64,000 nt of DNA from Ancylostoma caninum. Its lineage: Eukaryota; Nematoda; Chromadorea; Rhabditida; Ancylostomatidae. The position numbers and the translations under genes are program-made. Below the pieces are notes generated by a model, which saw only the letters and a program-made list of their open reading frames with translations, searched no databases and was not told the origin of the DNA. The stretch is from positions 1,054,001-1,118,000 of the forward strand of contig JBAJFG010000258.1 of assembly GCA_037903475.1 (NCBI GenBank). The letters are read 5' to 3'. Shown here piece after piece: positions 25,769 through 37,064 of the stretch (within the stretch, counting starts at the first letter, position 1; every line of letters starts with the position of its first letter).

Positions 25769-25965
25769 TCTGCCGCGTCGCACCATATATGCTGCGCGGC
25801 AAGCCAGCCCGGCACTGTTAGTGTCAGGCGGTCTTTTCGCCGTTTTTTTCCTGTCTTCCTCTTTATTTGGATGAAAAGACAAGCAAAACGCTAATACCGA
25901 CAACGCCCGACAACCAGCGCACGCAACTGGTCTACCGCGTCGCCTAGGTGGTGCGGCGCGGCAGA
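25769..25965. mobile_element. Foldback MITE with TCTGCCGCG ends
   Basis: The left end TCTGCCGCGTCGCACCA pairs with the right end TGGTGCGGCGCGGCAGA over 197 bp. Inner parts (GCTGCGCGGC left, ACCGCGTCGCCTAGG right) continue the complementarity imperfectly. The arms are GC-rich compared with the surroundings. No clear target duplication was found. The cysteine-rich minus-strand frame across it is an artefact of the arms. Confidence 0.6.
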
Positions 25966-26467
25966 GCAGGCAGGCGGTATACTGTGATGCACGAGTGATT
26001 GACTGGCACTGAGCACAGGTGTTTCCATTTTTTCTCAAGCCACCAATCAGCGCTCAATTACCGTGGTCGTTAAAGTTCTCTCACATACTGCAGTCCTGAG
26101 CACCCTACAGTTTCGTACAGATTACGGTATCCCGATCATTGGTCAGCTCATCTCTTCTTGTTCTCATCTCCAGTTTCGATACTGAATTGTATTTTCACCA
26201 CGATTTTCACATGCAGATCCTGGAAATGTGCCACATTTGATTCGTCCATGATCTCATACTAATGTGGTTTACGTAGTGTACTGTAGACCATAGATTACTG
26301 TATAAGTACACATGAGCTCAGCAGATGGGTTCCGTGGGAGGCAACGTTTTGAATTTCCGTTTAAAATAAGTTACAGTATGTTTTAGCGTTCGTTCTCATC
26401 CACAAGATTTTACTTTTAGCTATGAATCACTCGTGTTCGATCAATAATTGATTTTTTTCCCATTCAG

Positions 26468-26720
26468 AAAACCAGGAAATGAGTCACTTCGTCCATTCAT
26501 ATGACATATACATGGCTGCTCATGACTGTGCCGCATTAACGGAATTACATGATGTCATTTCCTCAAGATTTCTACAACATCTGTCATCTTTGAATTCATT
26601 TTTTACACCAAGAATTCGTGGTTTTCGTGTCGTTTTCTTCATTTGTCTGTCGTCTCCTCGTCCACCGCACTATCTCGTTTTCATCGTGATTATGTTATAC
26701 TCATCATAACCAATTGCAGT
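26468..26720 (+). other. Possible 5' leader exon of the CKR gene
   Basis: A strong acceptor (ATCAATAATTGATTTTTTTC then CCATTCAG, ending at 26467) precedes an ATG at 26479. That frame runs to 26709 but does not join the receptor frame with any good donor. A second acceptor, CAATTGCAG, ends at 26719 directly before TATGAAC, the receptor start. Either acceptor could take a spliced leader or a 5' UTR exon. Confidence 0.3.
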
Positions 26721-29700
26721 ATGAACTTATCCGAATGGTCAGTGTCAGCGTACATTGAAACTCCGCCCACTTCGGCGTCGACCACGCCCACAACGTCGAC
26801 GTCGTCGCCAACGTCGGCGTCGTCGCCGTCACCGTCGTCGTTAGCGTCAACTATCATATCCACGCTAGCTACGGAGATTCTTAGCACGATGACGTCATCA
26901 GCGATGACGTCATCATCGACGATGTCACCGACGGGCGATGATGATATTCGTGTGATCATGCTGAACAACACCGCACAACCAGGAGTGTCGATAGCTAAGT
27001 AAGTCTTTTTGATGTGTATTGATTTATTGATTGCTCACAAGGGAGCAAGGTTTTATTGATGTTTACTCAAAGTTATTCAGGATGTCAGCATCCGAATAAT
27101 AGTTCCACATGTTCCAATACTAATTTTTTTGGCCTATGCATGGTTTGGTCTTTTGATTTTTTTATTTTGACCCCGCCAGAGGCAAAATCTGTTTAGTAAA
27201 TTCGAGAGAAAACGAAATTTAAACCACGCTAGCTAAGTGTACACACCGTAGTCGAGCTCCGCCGAACGTGAATTATGACTTCGTACGTATTTTCGCTCTT
27301 TCCGTGCCAATATTGCCGCGGTAGAACGAACTTCGTGGAATTTGGGTTCTCAGAGTGGGGACCCTGACGTACCTTGGAAATGTCATCGCCTCGGTTGGTT
27401 CCTACATGGAGTTAATGGAACATTTATAGGGAGTCTTACAAAGTGCCCTTAAAACCACACCCACTCATTACTTTTCAGTATGGATGCATGAAATTAATGA
27501 CTAATTTTAGTACTAGTATAGCGGTGGTTAATTGAAGGAGTCATGTGACAGCTTTTTGAAGGACTCGCTACTGTGTCCTTTAAGTTCGTGTTTTTTTTCT
27601 TTTGCAAACAACCACAACAATGGATACGACAGTGATGGGCTGCAGTAGAACACGACAACGTCATAGACGAGAAGTATAGCTCGAGATGTGGTCATGCGTA
27701 CTAATGCTGGTGTGTTTTGACGTGTAGTGAGATTTTAAATGTCCGCAATTTCGCCGAAAACGCCCCTATATCCGAAAACACGTCGACAAGCAAGTATTAT
27801 TGCACCTTTTAGGGCAGAGACGTCAGTGGGTAGTAACCTGATCCATCGAGTTACTCTGAAGAAAAAAGAATTGAAAACTACCGGCAAATACTTGTTTCCG
27901 AGTTTACGGCAATGTAGGCTGAAGTAGCTTGAACGTCCTCCTGTGGGCCGGAAGATCCAGTACTTGCTAGCACGAAGTTTTACTTCTTTACGTAAGATAC
28001 GGAAGCATAGAATCAAATCGCTCACAACCCGTCGATACTTCAAGCTTTTCAGTTTCAGAGTCTCAAGTCTCAAGCAAATACTTGTTTTCTAAGCCGTATT
28101 TGGGTTTCCAGGACCTGGATACATCACTGAGGTCACCCAGGATAAACATGGTGACACCTGCGTTAACGATGCGAAAGTTTGTGTGGTGTTAGGACATTTA
28201 CCCCAGGTAATCTCAATGGTGCATACTGCCCCAAGGTATGGGAATGGGATAGAGGAGAGGATGAGAGGGCAAGGAGAGAGAGAGAGAGGGAGAGATAGAG
28301 GGGGACGGAGAGATGGAAGAAGTAGAGATGCAGTGTCCTATCTCGTAAATCCAGAATACTGGGAATTTTTTATATATGAAAAAAGCCAAAAGTTGTTTGC
28401 GATATCCACAGAATTTTTGAGATTTTAGTGTTCCCTAGGGTAAAACGAACGAGCTATAATTGACTCAGTGAAGAGAGTATTGTTATTTCTTGGCGGGTGA
28501 CATTTTCTGGAATTTCTGCTCTGAATGGTTATGGAAGTAGGACCGCAAACGATGAATAACAAGGAAAAGAAAATCCTCATTTTTTCATGACTAGAAGGGA
28601 AATTTTACAAAGGAAGAAAATTATCAGAAAGGTCAGAGGAAGCAAAATGCTTCTCAAACACGACGATAGTTCAATTTTCCTGCATGAATCGACGACTGAG
28701 ACATCACCGCGCTAAATGCAGGACATTTTAAATTTGTCATTACGACGCGTCGTTACCAATTACCGTAGCTGCGTTACCATTGTTGCATTATTGTTTTTGG
28801 ACTCCCTGTCGCAATATCACGCCACAGCGAACGCACTAATTCCAGTGATAGCTGGATATGAAGCAAAATATTTGAATTTATTTTTCCCGGAATTTTGTAC
28901 CACTTAAAAAAAGTCCTGGATTCCTAATTACGCTACAGTCACCGTGTACAAGCTCGGAAATGAATTTTTCCTTGGATAAATTAGTTTTCATTTCTCTCCC
29001 ATCTAACTGCAGCTGATTTCATGTGCTCCGGCAGCTGTGCGCTATTCTTAGTAACCGAAAAAAGTTTCTGGATAATGTGCTCAAATTTTCAGGACAAGCT
29101 TCCCGCCTGGTTAGTGTCACTAATCAGCGTTTTTCATCGCGTTGAAAGATAGCACTGATGATGCGATCAGACAACGGCTGTAATATGACATTTGGCCAGC
29201 TCGGGGTGATTTCTTTGCGGCTGTTGAATGGGATGAGAAATTGTGGCACGAGATTGGGGGTGAATGGGTTTCTGGATTCCTTTTGTGCAGCTTTTTTGTT
29301 GCGTTCATGGTCATGCGTTCTGCTTTCATCACCTCAGAAATTTTCCGTTTCCTTGTAATTTTTTTTATTGAATTTCGATACTTTTCATGCTACTGATATG
29401 AAGCGCTTGTTCTGACGAGTTGTGGCTGTCATGCTATCGTTACCGTAGATGTAATACTCATGCCATCTCATCTGAGTAATTGTACATTTTCCCTTCCCGA
29501 GAAGTCTCCAATTTTTCAAGTGTAAAAACCATCAGAGCTTCATCCTATTGTGTTGTTTCTGGCGGAAAATTCAATCGATTGATCGATTTTACGTGGGAAC
29601 CAAATGTTAACACTCACACTGCTCATTGACCACAGGTGTATAGTGTTTGTTCATCGCGACAACTGTTCTTGCGAAATAGTTGTGATTTATTTAATTACTA

Positions 29701-32700
29701 GAGAACAGCTGAGGTAGTTCATGTGACCGAGTGCAGTGGAGTGGTATGAGTAAATCAGTCGATAATCGTAGGGGTGGATGAAACAGTCTAAAGATCTTTC
29801 TGGGTAGATTATCGGAAAGGGTGCTAGAAATTATTATCCATCAGTACTGGTGCTGTGTTTTCGCTCAAGGCCATTACGCTACATAGGAAATCACGAGAAA
29901 TTCTGAATATTCGAACATTCGAACATTCGAGAGCAATTTCTATCGATTTTTCGGATTTTCGAAAGGTCCGCCATATTTGTGAACATTCCACTTCACTCAA
30001 GTATTGGCCGTGCTGGGCCCGGATGCCACATCAAGATTACCCATGGTAAAAGTGTAGACGTCCGTATCTACCCTTTACCTGGACCTATAACCGTGTTTGC
30101 CCAGAATCAGTGGCTACGGTTCGGCCTGGCTAGAATAACCGGTCGGTATGGTCCTTCTTTTCTCATAAAGTTTTGCTGAAACAGAGAATCCTTTACCAAA
30201 ATCGAAAATTCGTTAAAAATCGATTGATCAATATATCGACACTCTCATTGAAATAAGAGGTTGGGTAGGACCAACCAAATATGTATATCGTCCAGTATAT
30301 GTTCTTTTTCTGTGATAACTTTCCTATAAATCTCATTCTCAATGTTTAGGTCTCTTGTATGTGAACCATCGATTTATCGATTTTTTAATCTGCCAATTTC
30401 AGCCTCACCGTCGAGGAAACATGTCGATTTCGTGGCACTACCGAGAATTACGTCGTCATATTCACTTTTATAACGATATTCTTGCTATCAGTGATTGGTA
30501 ACGCACTGGTCATAGTTGTAATTATGCAGGTATGATCAATATATCGATTGCCCTAATCTTACAGCATCAACTGAGCTAGCCTCTTTGACACATCCGACCA
30601 ATCAATAATTGATCTGCTTCAGCAACGAGCGATGCGATCTATCACGAATATTTATCTTATGAACCTAGCGATCACGGATTTGATGTTATCCGTGGTTTGT
30701 ATGCCGCCAACGTTATGTGAGTTGATGGTTTACTGGATTATATTGATTTTTTGAGCATATGTATAATAGAGCATGATGTGCAGTGCGTCAATCACTGGCC
30801 AATTGCAGCCTTGCATAGATTTTATAGGCGTGGCTTACATTTTTCCTACGTAGTCCACGAAAGAACCTTCTATACTCTGGAAATCTGCCACCGTATCCTT
30901 GTTTTTTTTTGCTCAAAAATGGAATAGGCGGGGTTTTTCTTGTAGTCCTACGCATGTTTTCGGGAAAGATGAGCGTGGCTTCATTGCACTGTTACCAGAT
31001 AGGGCTGAACAAATTTTGTTAGAATCCTTTCGAAAATTTCTATTTACTTCTTACTGCCTTAATTCTTCAATCAATATGAAATGTCTTCATCATTTGTGTA
31101 AGTGGGCGTGGCTTATCCATCTATGTTTTCAGTTTCCATGGTGATGAACTGTTGGATTTTTGGCAATGTTCTGTGCAAACTGTTCGCATACCTACAACGT
31201 AAGTTTTGTCTGCTCACTTACTGTGTTTTTTCTTTCTCTTATCGTGCAAGAGTTTCGGAAGAACCGCAGTAGTATGCACCATTATGGAAGATTTTGTTGA
31301 TCATGATGGAATTTAGCCATGGTCGTTACGGCATCCGCTTACACATTGGCTGTGATTGCATTCGAGCGATATTACGCGATTTGTCGTCCGTTGCATTCAC
31401 GAATATGGCAGACACGGTGAGTCCACGGCACAGTTCTGGTAATTGCCTGCTTTTGCCCCCGTTACGGGAATGCCCCTGTTTTTTCATGTGGTGATCTAAG
31501 AACTGACCATTTTTGACCAGAATTCTGCCTTTTCTTGTCATCAACTTTTATTACTATTTGAATTCCCGCAATTATCAAATTTTTCAGGTCTCATGCTTAT
31601 GCAATGATCATGTTGGTGTGGGTGATAGCGTTAGTTGCTAACGTCTTAATGTTATTTATGTATGAGGAACAGACGTACAATGGCAATGGCTTAACGTGTA
31701 CACCGATCTATGAACCTGTCTATCACTTTGCTAATCAGGTGAGTCACGAATCGATCGATAATCGATTATGACCAGGCCCAGATCTCATGGATGTTGTTCT
31801 TCATGGACGGTTTCTACAGCGACATACTTCCAACAGAATAAGCCCCAAAAACGTCACTGATCAAATGTTGGATTATCGATTTATTGATTTTCTTGTAGGT
31901 CTACATGACAATAGTGCTTCTTGCCGTACCGCTAGTGATCATGACGGTTTTGTATGGATCCGTGATTCGTACGCTGAAACTCGGTATACGCCTTGAAATC
32001 GCTGCCGTCGACTCGGTGGACCAGGAGAGTAAGCGCTCAGGTGATTATTGATTTATTGATTGGCTAGTTCGACTCCAACACCGACATGGACTCAGATAAG
32101 TGCAACTGACGTAATTTTGCAGACAGCACTGACGAGAACAACGACATAAAGCAGAAAATGTCGTTCTTCCAGAAGTTAACCGCGAAGCTAAGATCGGGAA
32201 AGAAGACCAGTGAACTGAAATCGAGGTATGGTGGGCAGGAAAGAGATGCAGAGTGGAGTTATTGATTGATTTTTGGGCGCGTTTGATTTGAAAGGTATCA
32301 TTGGAATCACTGCAATCAACGTATTTATAGTAGTCCGAAAAGTAGAGCTTCTGATTTTGATTTATTGATTTGCCATCAATGTCACTGGATTTTTATTTGC
32401 ATCTGAATCTGGCTAGGATACGGTAGTTCGTGTTTGCCCGTGGACTCTTGCGATCCCTGAATTTCAGAGAAAGTACCACACGGAAAAAGAGCGAAGTACT
32501 ACCGCTGGAGGCTAGTCTGCGCTCCACTCATATACAGAAAAGTGCCGTCGCCAAGCAACGAGTGATCAAGTGAGTTCATCATGCGAACGAATTAGTGAAA
32601 ATCGATTATCGATTTTTCGCGCTGGTACTGATATTTCCTGAGAGTTCAGAATGCTCATTGTTGTGGTGATCATTTTCTTCTGTTGTTGGACGCCGTCTTA

Positions 32701-34324
32701 TATTTGGTGGCTACTGCTGATGGCTGGAGACTCTTTTGAGGTTGGTGGCTGTAGGAACTCAATATATTGATTTTCGAGTGGGGTGATAACTTTGGCTGTA
32801 GATTCATTTATTTGTTCCGCACAAAATTTGGATTTTTTCACTTAGAAAACAAATTGTGCAATGACGTAAGCCAGCATTCACCACTCTAATTACTTATTGA
32901 TCGATATCGATTTTTCAGAGCCTCGAACTCAGCGTGTGGAACTCGGACTTGAATACGTTCATTACGCTTTTGACCTATATCTCGTCATGTACTAACCCGA
33001 TCACCTATTGTTTCCTTAACAAAAAATTCCGTACCGCTATTTATGCGATGTTCGGCAAAAAGAAAACACTCCGACATCACTTCCAGAAGGTGAGTGGAAT
33101 CGATGAATATAATCAATATAGAGTAAGAAATATAATCAATAATTGGGACCGATAAGCCTCTCATATGATTCTAGCGCTGGCAGACGATTTGATACGCATA
33201 CACGCTGACGTAAATCTAGCTGTAGGGCAGTTTATCAAAGGTGCAGAAGTATTTGGAGGGTTTCAATGAGTGTGACACTTTGAAAACCGTGTCTGTTTTG
33301 CCGAACCATTCTATAACTGTGCCGCAGCCCGCGTAGATTGAGCAGAAAAAGGTTTCAAGATGTTTACATTCATTGAGATCTCCAATCTATATTAGACCGT
33401 ATTCGTGTGCGTACATTGCGAGTCAAGCTGCCGGGCACACTTTTATGGGCGTGGCTTAGAACTGATCAGAAAGCGCAGACTTAATTGCAGTGCACTACGT
33501 AGAAGTTGCTGTGCTTTTGCTGTGGTTGTAAGCGCGCGCCGTACACATTCCGTCACTGCAGAGACGCAGAGGAATTCGTCATGTGTGGTTCTCTGGACTC
33601 TGCCGGCCAAAAACAAAGCTTACTAGTCGTTATTGGTCGTGTGCGTGATTGAGAGTTGCTGTTGCCACCCATTATTATTAGTTGATAATTATTGACATAT
33701 TGATTAATCGAGTTTTCTCACTGCATGAAGGTGTTTAGGTGTATTTCCCAGTTAACGTTCACACTCCACATATGCCACACGAAAAGCCGTTGATTAACAG
33801 GTAATCGATAGCATTCAGTATTGATTTTTTTGCGAAAACTTCTCCTAAATAGTCTCCTGTGTATGTACACTGGTTTGCGGTGAACACACCTCTAATAATA
33901 TGTTTGCATGTGTGATCAATAATCGATTGAATAATATAGCTCCTGTTTCTTCGCTGCTCCTCACACTATCGCTTCCAGAGAATTTACATACTCAGAGCAA
34001 AATACCGTAAGTAGTAGATGCAACCACAATCACACTCTATTTTTTCCATGCAAATCTGACACAACCACTGTTCTGTCATGCTTACTGTGTCATGGTCACA
34101 ATCAATGATTGATTCATTGATTTTCCGCACATTTTCACTGCCTTTGCTTCTGTCGCTTTCGCTATCTGTGATGTGTTGCAACGTAGCGGCGTTTTTCAAT
34201 TCTTTACCTTTGTAGGATGAAATGCTCGTGATAAATCGATCATTGATTAATTTGTCGACGTTCAGGTCAGTCTCGTCGACCTTCAATCCTCAACGTCCGG
34301 TCGATTTTAGGCCACCACAGATGA
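26721..34324 (+). CDS. ckr: Cholecystokinin/gastrin-like neuropeptide GPCR
   Basis: Class A receptor. Exons by eye: 26721-26998, 30403-30529, 30623-30716, 31133-31198, 31317-31416, 31589-31738, 31899-32028, 32123-32225, 32468-32569, 32650-32740, 32919-33089, 33979-34006, 34266-34324. All have GT-AG borders and agreeing phases, about 499 residues once one missing base in the sixth exon is allowed for. Landmarks in order: Ser/Thr-rich N-terminus with NLS and NLT; TM1 (VIGNALVIVVI); TM2 (NLAITDLM); TM3 (WIFGNVLCK, then AFERYYAICRPL for DRY); SRIWQTRSHAY before TM4; EL2 cysteine (TCTP); TM5 (VPLVIMTVLYGS); long basic loop 3; TM6 (KQRVIKMLIVVVIIFFCCW, then TP); TM7 (CTNPITYCFLNKKFR). The LQ...SRIWQTRSHAY and A-K-RVIKML blocks are hallmarks of CCK/gastrin and sulfakinin receptors; C. 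elegans has ckr-1 and ckr-2. Expected role: Gq-type signalling from neurons by sulfakinin-like peptides (family inference). The last two exons are the least certain. Confidence 0.88.
28110..28233. mobile_element. MITE family B, copy 3
   Basis: Left GGACCTGGATACATCACTGA, then GGTCACCCAGGATAAA; right CCCAGGTAATCTCAATGGTGCAT. The core shares TTTGTGTGGTG with copy 2. It lies in intron 1 of the CKR gene. Confidence 0.55.
30014..30075. mobile_element. MITE family B, partial copy 4
   Basis: Only the left half is clear: TGGGCCCGGATGCCACATCA, then AGATTACCCATGGTAAAA. The right end is not recognisable. Confidence 0.45.
31589..31738 (+). CDS. ckr: CKR exon 6 (TM4 and EL2) with apparent 1-base deletion
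   Basis: The exon reads RSHAYAMIMLVW, then must shift by one base to read VIALVANVLMLFMYEEQTY and TCTPIYEPVYHFANQ before GTGAGT. As given, the conserved TM4 tryptophan codon runs straight into TGA TAG (about 31619-31626), because GGTGTGGTGATA has two Gs where the frame needs three. The rest of the exon, both splice sites and all other exons are intact, so a homopolymer sequencing or assembly error is as likely as a real allele. Confidence 0.8.
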
Positions 34325-34445
34325 CACGCAGTATTTCGCAGGCAAAATCAGTACGTGTGTTTCATATGTATCAATCGATGACGTCATCAGATGTTCTCGC
34401 TATATTGATGTTCACCATTTTCAGGCCAACTACTGCCTACAGTAG
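34266..34445 (+). other. ckr: Alternative 3' coding of the CKR tail
   Basis: The exon starting at 34266 is open in two frames. Entered after 34006 (phase 1) it reads RQSRRPSILNVRSILGHHR and stops at 34322-34324. Entered in phase 2 it reads SVSSTFNPQRPVDFRPPQM to a good donor GTACGT after 34350, and an exon at 34425-34445 would end ANYCLQ-stop. I prefer the first because the preceding 28-base exon provides the right phase. Transcript data would decide. Confidence 0.4.
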
Positions 34446-34778
34446 GCTACACGAGATTAGTTCGCTTTGCTAGAAGACAGACCAATCAATAGTTAGTACA
34501 ACTTCGAAATATTCGAAAATGTATGTCCTTAGAGACGTAGGCTCATGTATGTGTTGTTAAAATTTTCAACTTCCTCTTTGCGTTATTGATTTTTTGAGAT
34601 TACTCACCAAACTGATTGCAATCTAACTTGTAACCTAACTCTGGTAACTAGAATATTTTCACTCTTTTATAATTAATCAATTCTTCGACAAACAGACCGA
34701 TTCACCTCTGCTGCCAATTTCCTCCCAAAGAGCTTAATACGGGTTCATGATGTTGCCATGTTTTGTATTGTTGTGTAC

Positions 34779-34784
34779 AATAAA
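34779..34784 (+). promoter_or_regulatory. Poly(A) signal of the CKR gene
   Basis: AATAAA, followed by a T-rich stretch, is the first canonical signal after the last CKR coding exon. It implies a 3' UTR of roughly 450-480 bases. Confidence 0.5.
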
Positions 34785-34799
34785 TTTTTTGTTTATCGT

Positions 34800-35690
34800 G
34801 AACGGAGTATGTTTACTGTCAGCACGTACATTAAAGTAATGCAAAGACTGATCCAAAAATTTCAAGAGAGAAAAACCATTTGTTGAGGAACAATAGAGAA
34901 ACGCCACAGTTTTATCAGTAACTGCATGACAATTATTTCACCACCCATTCAGAATGTCGTACGCCTGGTGGTGAACATGGAATTTTGTAGACTGTATACA
35001 TACTACAAGAATACTTTGATTTCGATTATTGGTTGCCTTTTCATGGATCTCTTCGCATTCCACTCCTCATTACTGCCTTTTTTTTCGTGCACATGCGGGT
35101 TTAAAAAAGTGTGAGATGTTAAATAGGAAAGCGGTAGGCGAAGAGTCCCTTCATTTCATGGCGGACGTGGAGATATACTTGATGCGATGCCTTGAAAAGC
35201 GAATTTTGTTGTTATTACTTCCACTCAATTTTTATACTAGACAACGAATGTCTCTCTAGTGCAATGTGTGGATTGTGCAGAACCCTTGGTGCTTCCTTCA
35301 AACAGTTCATACCATCTGGGAAGAATTGAAATCTCACAATCTATTATGCAAGTTGTTCCGCGAATATACTACAATAGCCTTTGAAATGCCTTTTGTACAT
35401 GTCTTCAATTTATCCCTTCCTCTGGGTGGTGTCCCACCTCTTTAAAATCACCCGTTGTCATCCCTGTCAAAAAATACCTCATCACCAGGAAAAACCACCT
35501 GGCTATCGAATCACCAACTATGCGGCCGAGATTCGCATCAATATGAAGGGAACATAGTATCCCTCCTCAGCAGTTTGATTCCAATAGTAAGTTTTTCACA
35601 AATAAACTACCAGTGCGCTCATGACTGGCTGAGTCACTTGTCCTAAGAAAGACTTGTTGTTGAGATAGACTACGACGAATCCGAAGACTC
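34800..35690. other. Gene-free spacer
   Basis: No supported exon. 35260-35690 may be the decayed reverse-transcriptase part of the Penelope-like element that follows, but I cannot see its motifs. Confidence 0.3.
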
Positions 35691-36430
35691 CCACATTGTC
35701 ATTCATAAGAAACTATTTTTGGAGTTGAATTACATAGTTAAAGGTGACAATTTCCATTTATAAATGTATTCGTCGTTTAAAGAATAGACGTCATTTCGCG
35801 CTAAAATGAGTTCCAGTGTGCTCAACTCTACGCCTCATCTTGCCACGACAAGCTGAGTCAAACTGATTCACCCTTGAGGTGTTTCATACATTGAATGTTT
35901 GGAATGTCATGCGCTCTACAGTGGTAAGACTGGCAGAGTGCTCAACGTGCTCATCAAGGAGCATCTAGCGAGCGGAAAGCGAAGGAGCCCAACATCTCCA
36001 TTTGGTAGGCACTAGAACGAGATTCATGGAGGAAATGATTTCTGTGCCAAATGTAATGTTTTGACATATGAAACAGGGGTTTCAGCCAAAAAGCTCTAAA
36101 AGCCTTCTGGATTGCGGCTAGGAACCTAAGAACGAATAACAGGAATGAGTGCTTATCTACTAAGAACGAATAACAGGAATGAGTGCTTATCTATCAACAG
36201 TAACTTCCTATAGTGCATATCGTTATGTGAGCTATAGACTGTATATAACATGAAATGGGGACCGCCAAGTGAGTCTTACTTGTCCGCAGCGACAATCTGA
36301 AGGTTTGCGCAACAAAGGTAGTGGTAGCGTTGGTCTGTCCTTTGTCCTGGGTGTTGAACAGTGAGCCACTTCTAAGCCTCTGAAGGTGACAATCTGTTCG
36401 AAACGTCAGGCCAATAAAGCTTACTACCCG
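35690..36430 (+). mobile_element. Penelope-like retroelement relic, GIY-YIG part
   Basis: 35902-36012 encodes ECHALYSGKTGRVLNVLIKE, then HL and RRSP-PFGRH before a stop. It matches the YIGETGR.L..RI.EHL core of the GIY-YIG endonuclease that ends Penelope-like elements. Only the first tyrosine of YIG is kept (YSG), and several stops interrupt it. Downstream frames keep CAKCNVL and a RN-RNECL phrase. GAAACGTCAGGCCAATAAAG (about 36398) is typical of the 3' end of this class. Inactive. Confidence 0.6.
36126..36192. repeat. Local tandem duplication of about 33 bp
   Basis: CTAAGAACGAATAACAGGAA, then TGAGTGCTTATCTA, occurs twice back to back inside the Penelope-like relic. This is a replication-slippage type duplication. 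Confidence 0.75.
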
Positions 36431-37060
36431 ACGGCTTGGTTGGCAGAAGGATTGAGAGCATCATTAGAACATGATGCTCAGGTTTAGAAGCACATGAAAA
36501 CTGTACTCAACATTGTTCTTGCCTATATGAATTGCTGACATTTGAAAACCTTCGAAAAAAACACGCTTTGTGTCTGCAAGAAAGAAATCCAAAAAGATTG
36601 TGTTTTTTTTCTAGAATCAGTACATTTACAGATGTTAGAGGTGCTGCAGATATGTGAATAAAGATTCCAGTTAGGGAAGCATTATGACAATTTAACTGCA
36701 GCTGCTAAATGTGCAATGTTTTAATCTCGAGAATTTCCGGAAGTAGAGGTGCCACCATTCTGACTAGAATGTCTTAAGAATATTCATGATCGACGGTAGA
36801 ATATAAATTACGATGATGGAATCCTCATGGGAGAAAACATATCGACCTTCTCGAGAGTATTCAGAAAACATAAACAAGGCTGCTATTCTATTGGTGCTTC
36901 TCAGAAGCTAGGCAGCTGAAAAAACCTGCTTCCGATGAAGGGCGTTTTAATTTGTTAAAACGTAGCCAATTAGTTTTCAGGAGGAAGCCTAGTAACATAG
37001 ACTTACTTTAAAATCGAGTTCACAATCAGGCAAGCCCATATTTTTCAAAATATATTGTGC
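36430..37060. other. Intergenic, nothing recognised
   Basis: AT-rich DNA between the retroelement relic and the TTAA-flanked MITEs, with no exon or repeat I can support. Confidence 0.4.
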
Positions 37061-37064
37061 TTAA

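Larger units (their letters stand above)
26999..30402 (+). other. CKR intron 1 (3.4 kb) with repeats
   Basis: It starts GTAAGT and ends CCAATTTCAG. It contains MITE family B copies (28110-28233, and a half copy at 30014-30075), a polypurine (GA)n tract (about 28245-28322) and an AATATTCG-type patch (29905-29935). The 112-residue minus-strand frame at 27735-28073 has no recognisable domain or splice sites. The remaining introns of the gene are under about 0.9 kb. Confidence 0.6.

Noticed and set aside
26643..26720. In-frame ATG-less extension upstream of the CKR start
   Set aside because: The frame is open upstream of 26721, but a T-rich stretch and the acceptor at 26719 make this leader or intron; the NLS site right after the 26721 ATG fits a receptor start.
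27735..28073. 112-residue minus-strand frame inside CKR intron 1
   Set aside because: No domain, no acceptor or donor, and it overlaps nothing conserved that I can see.
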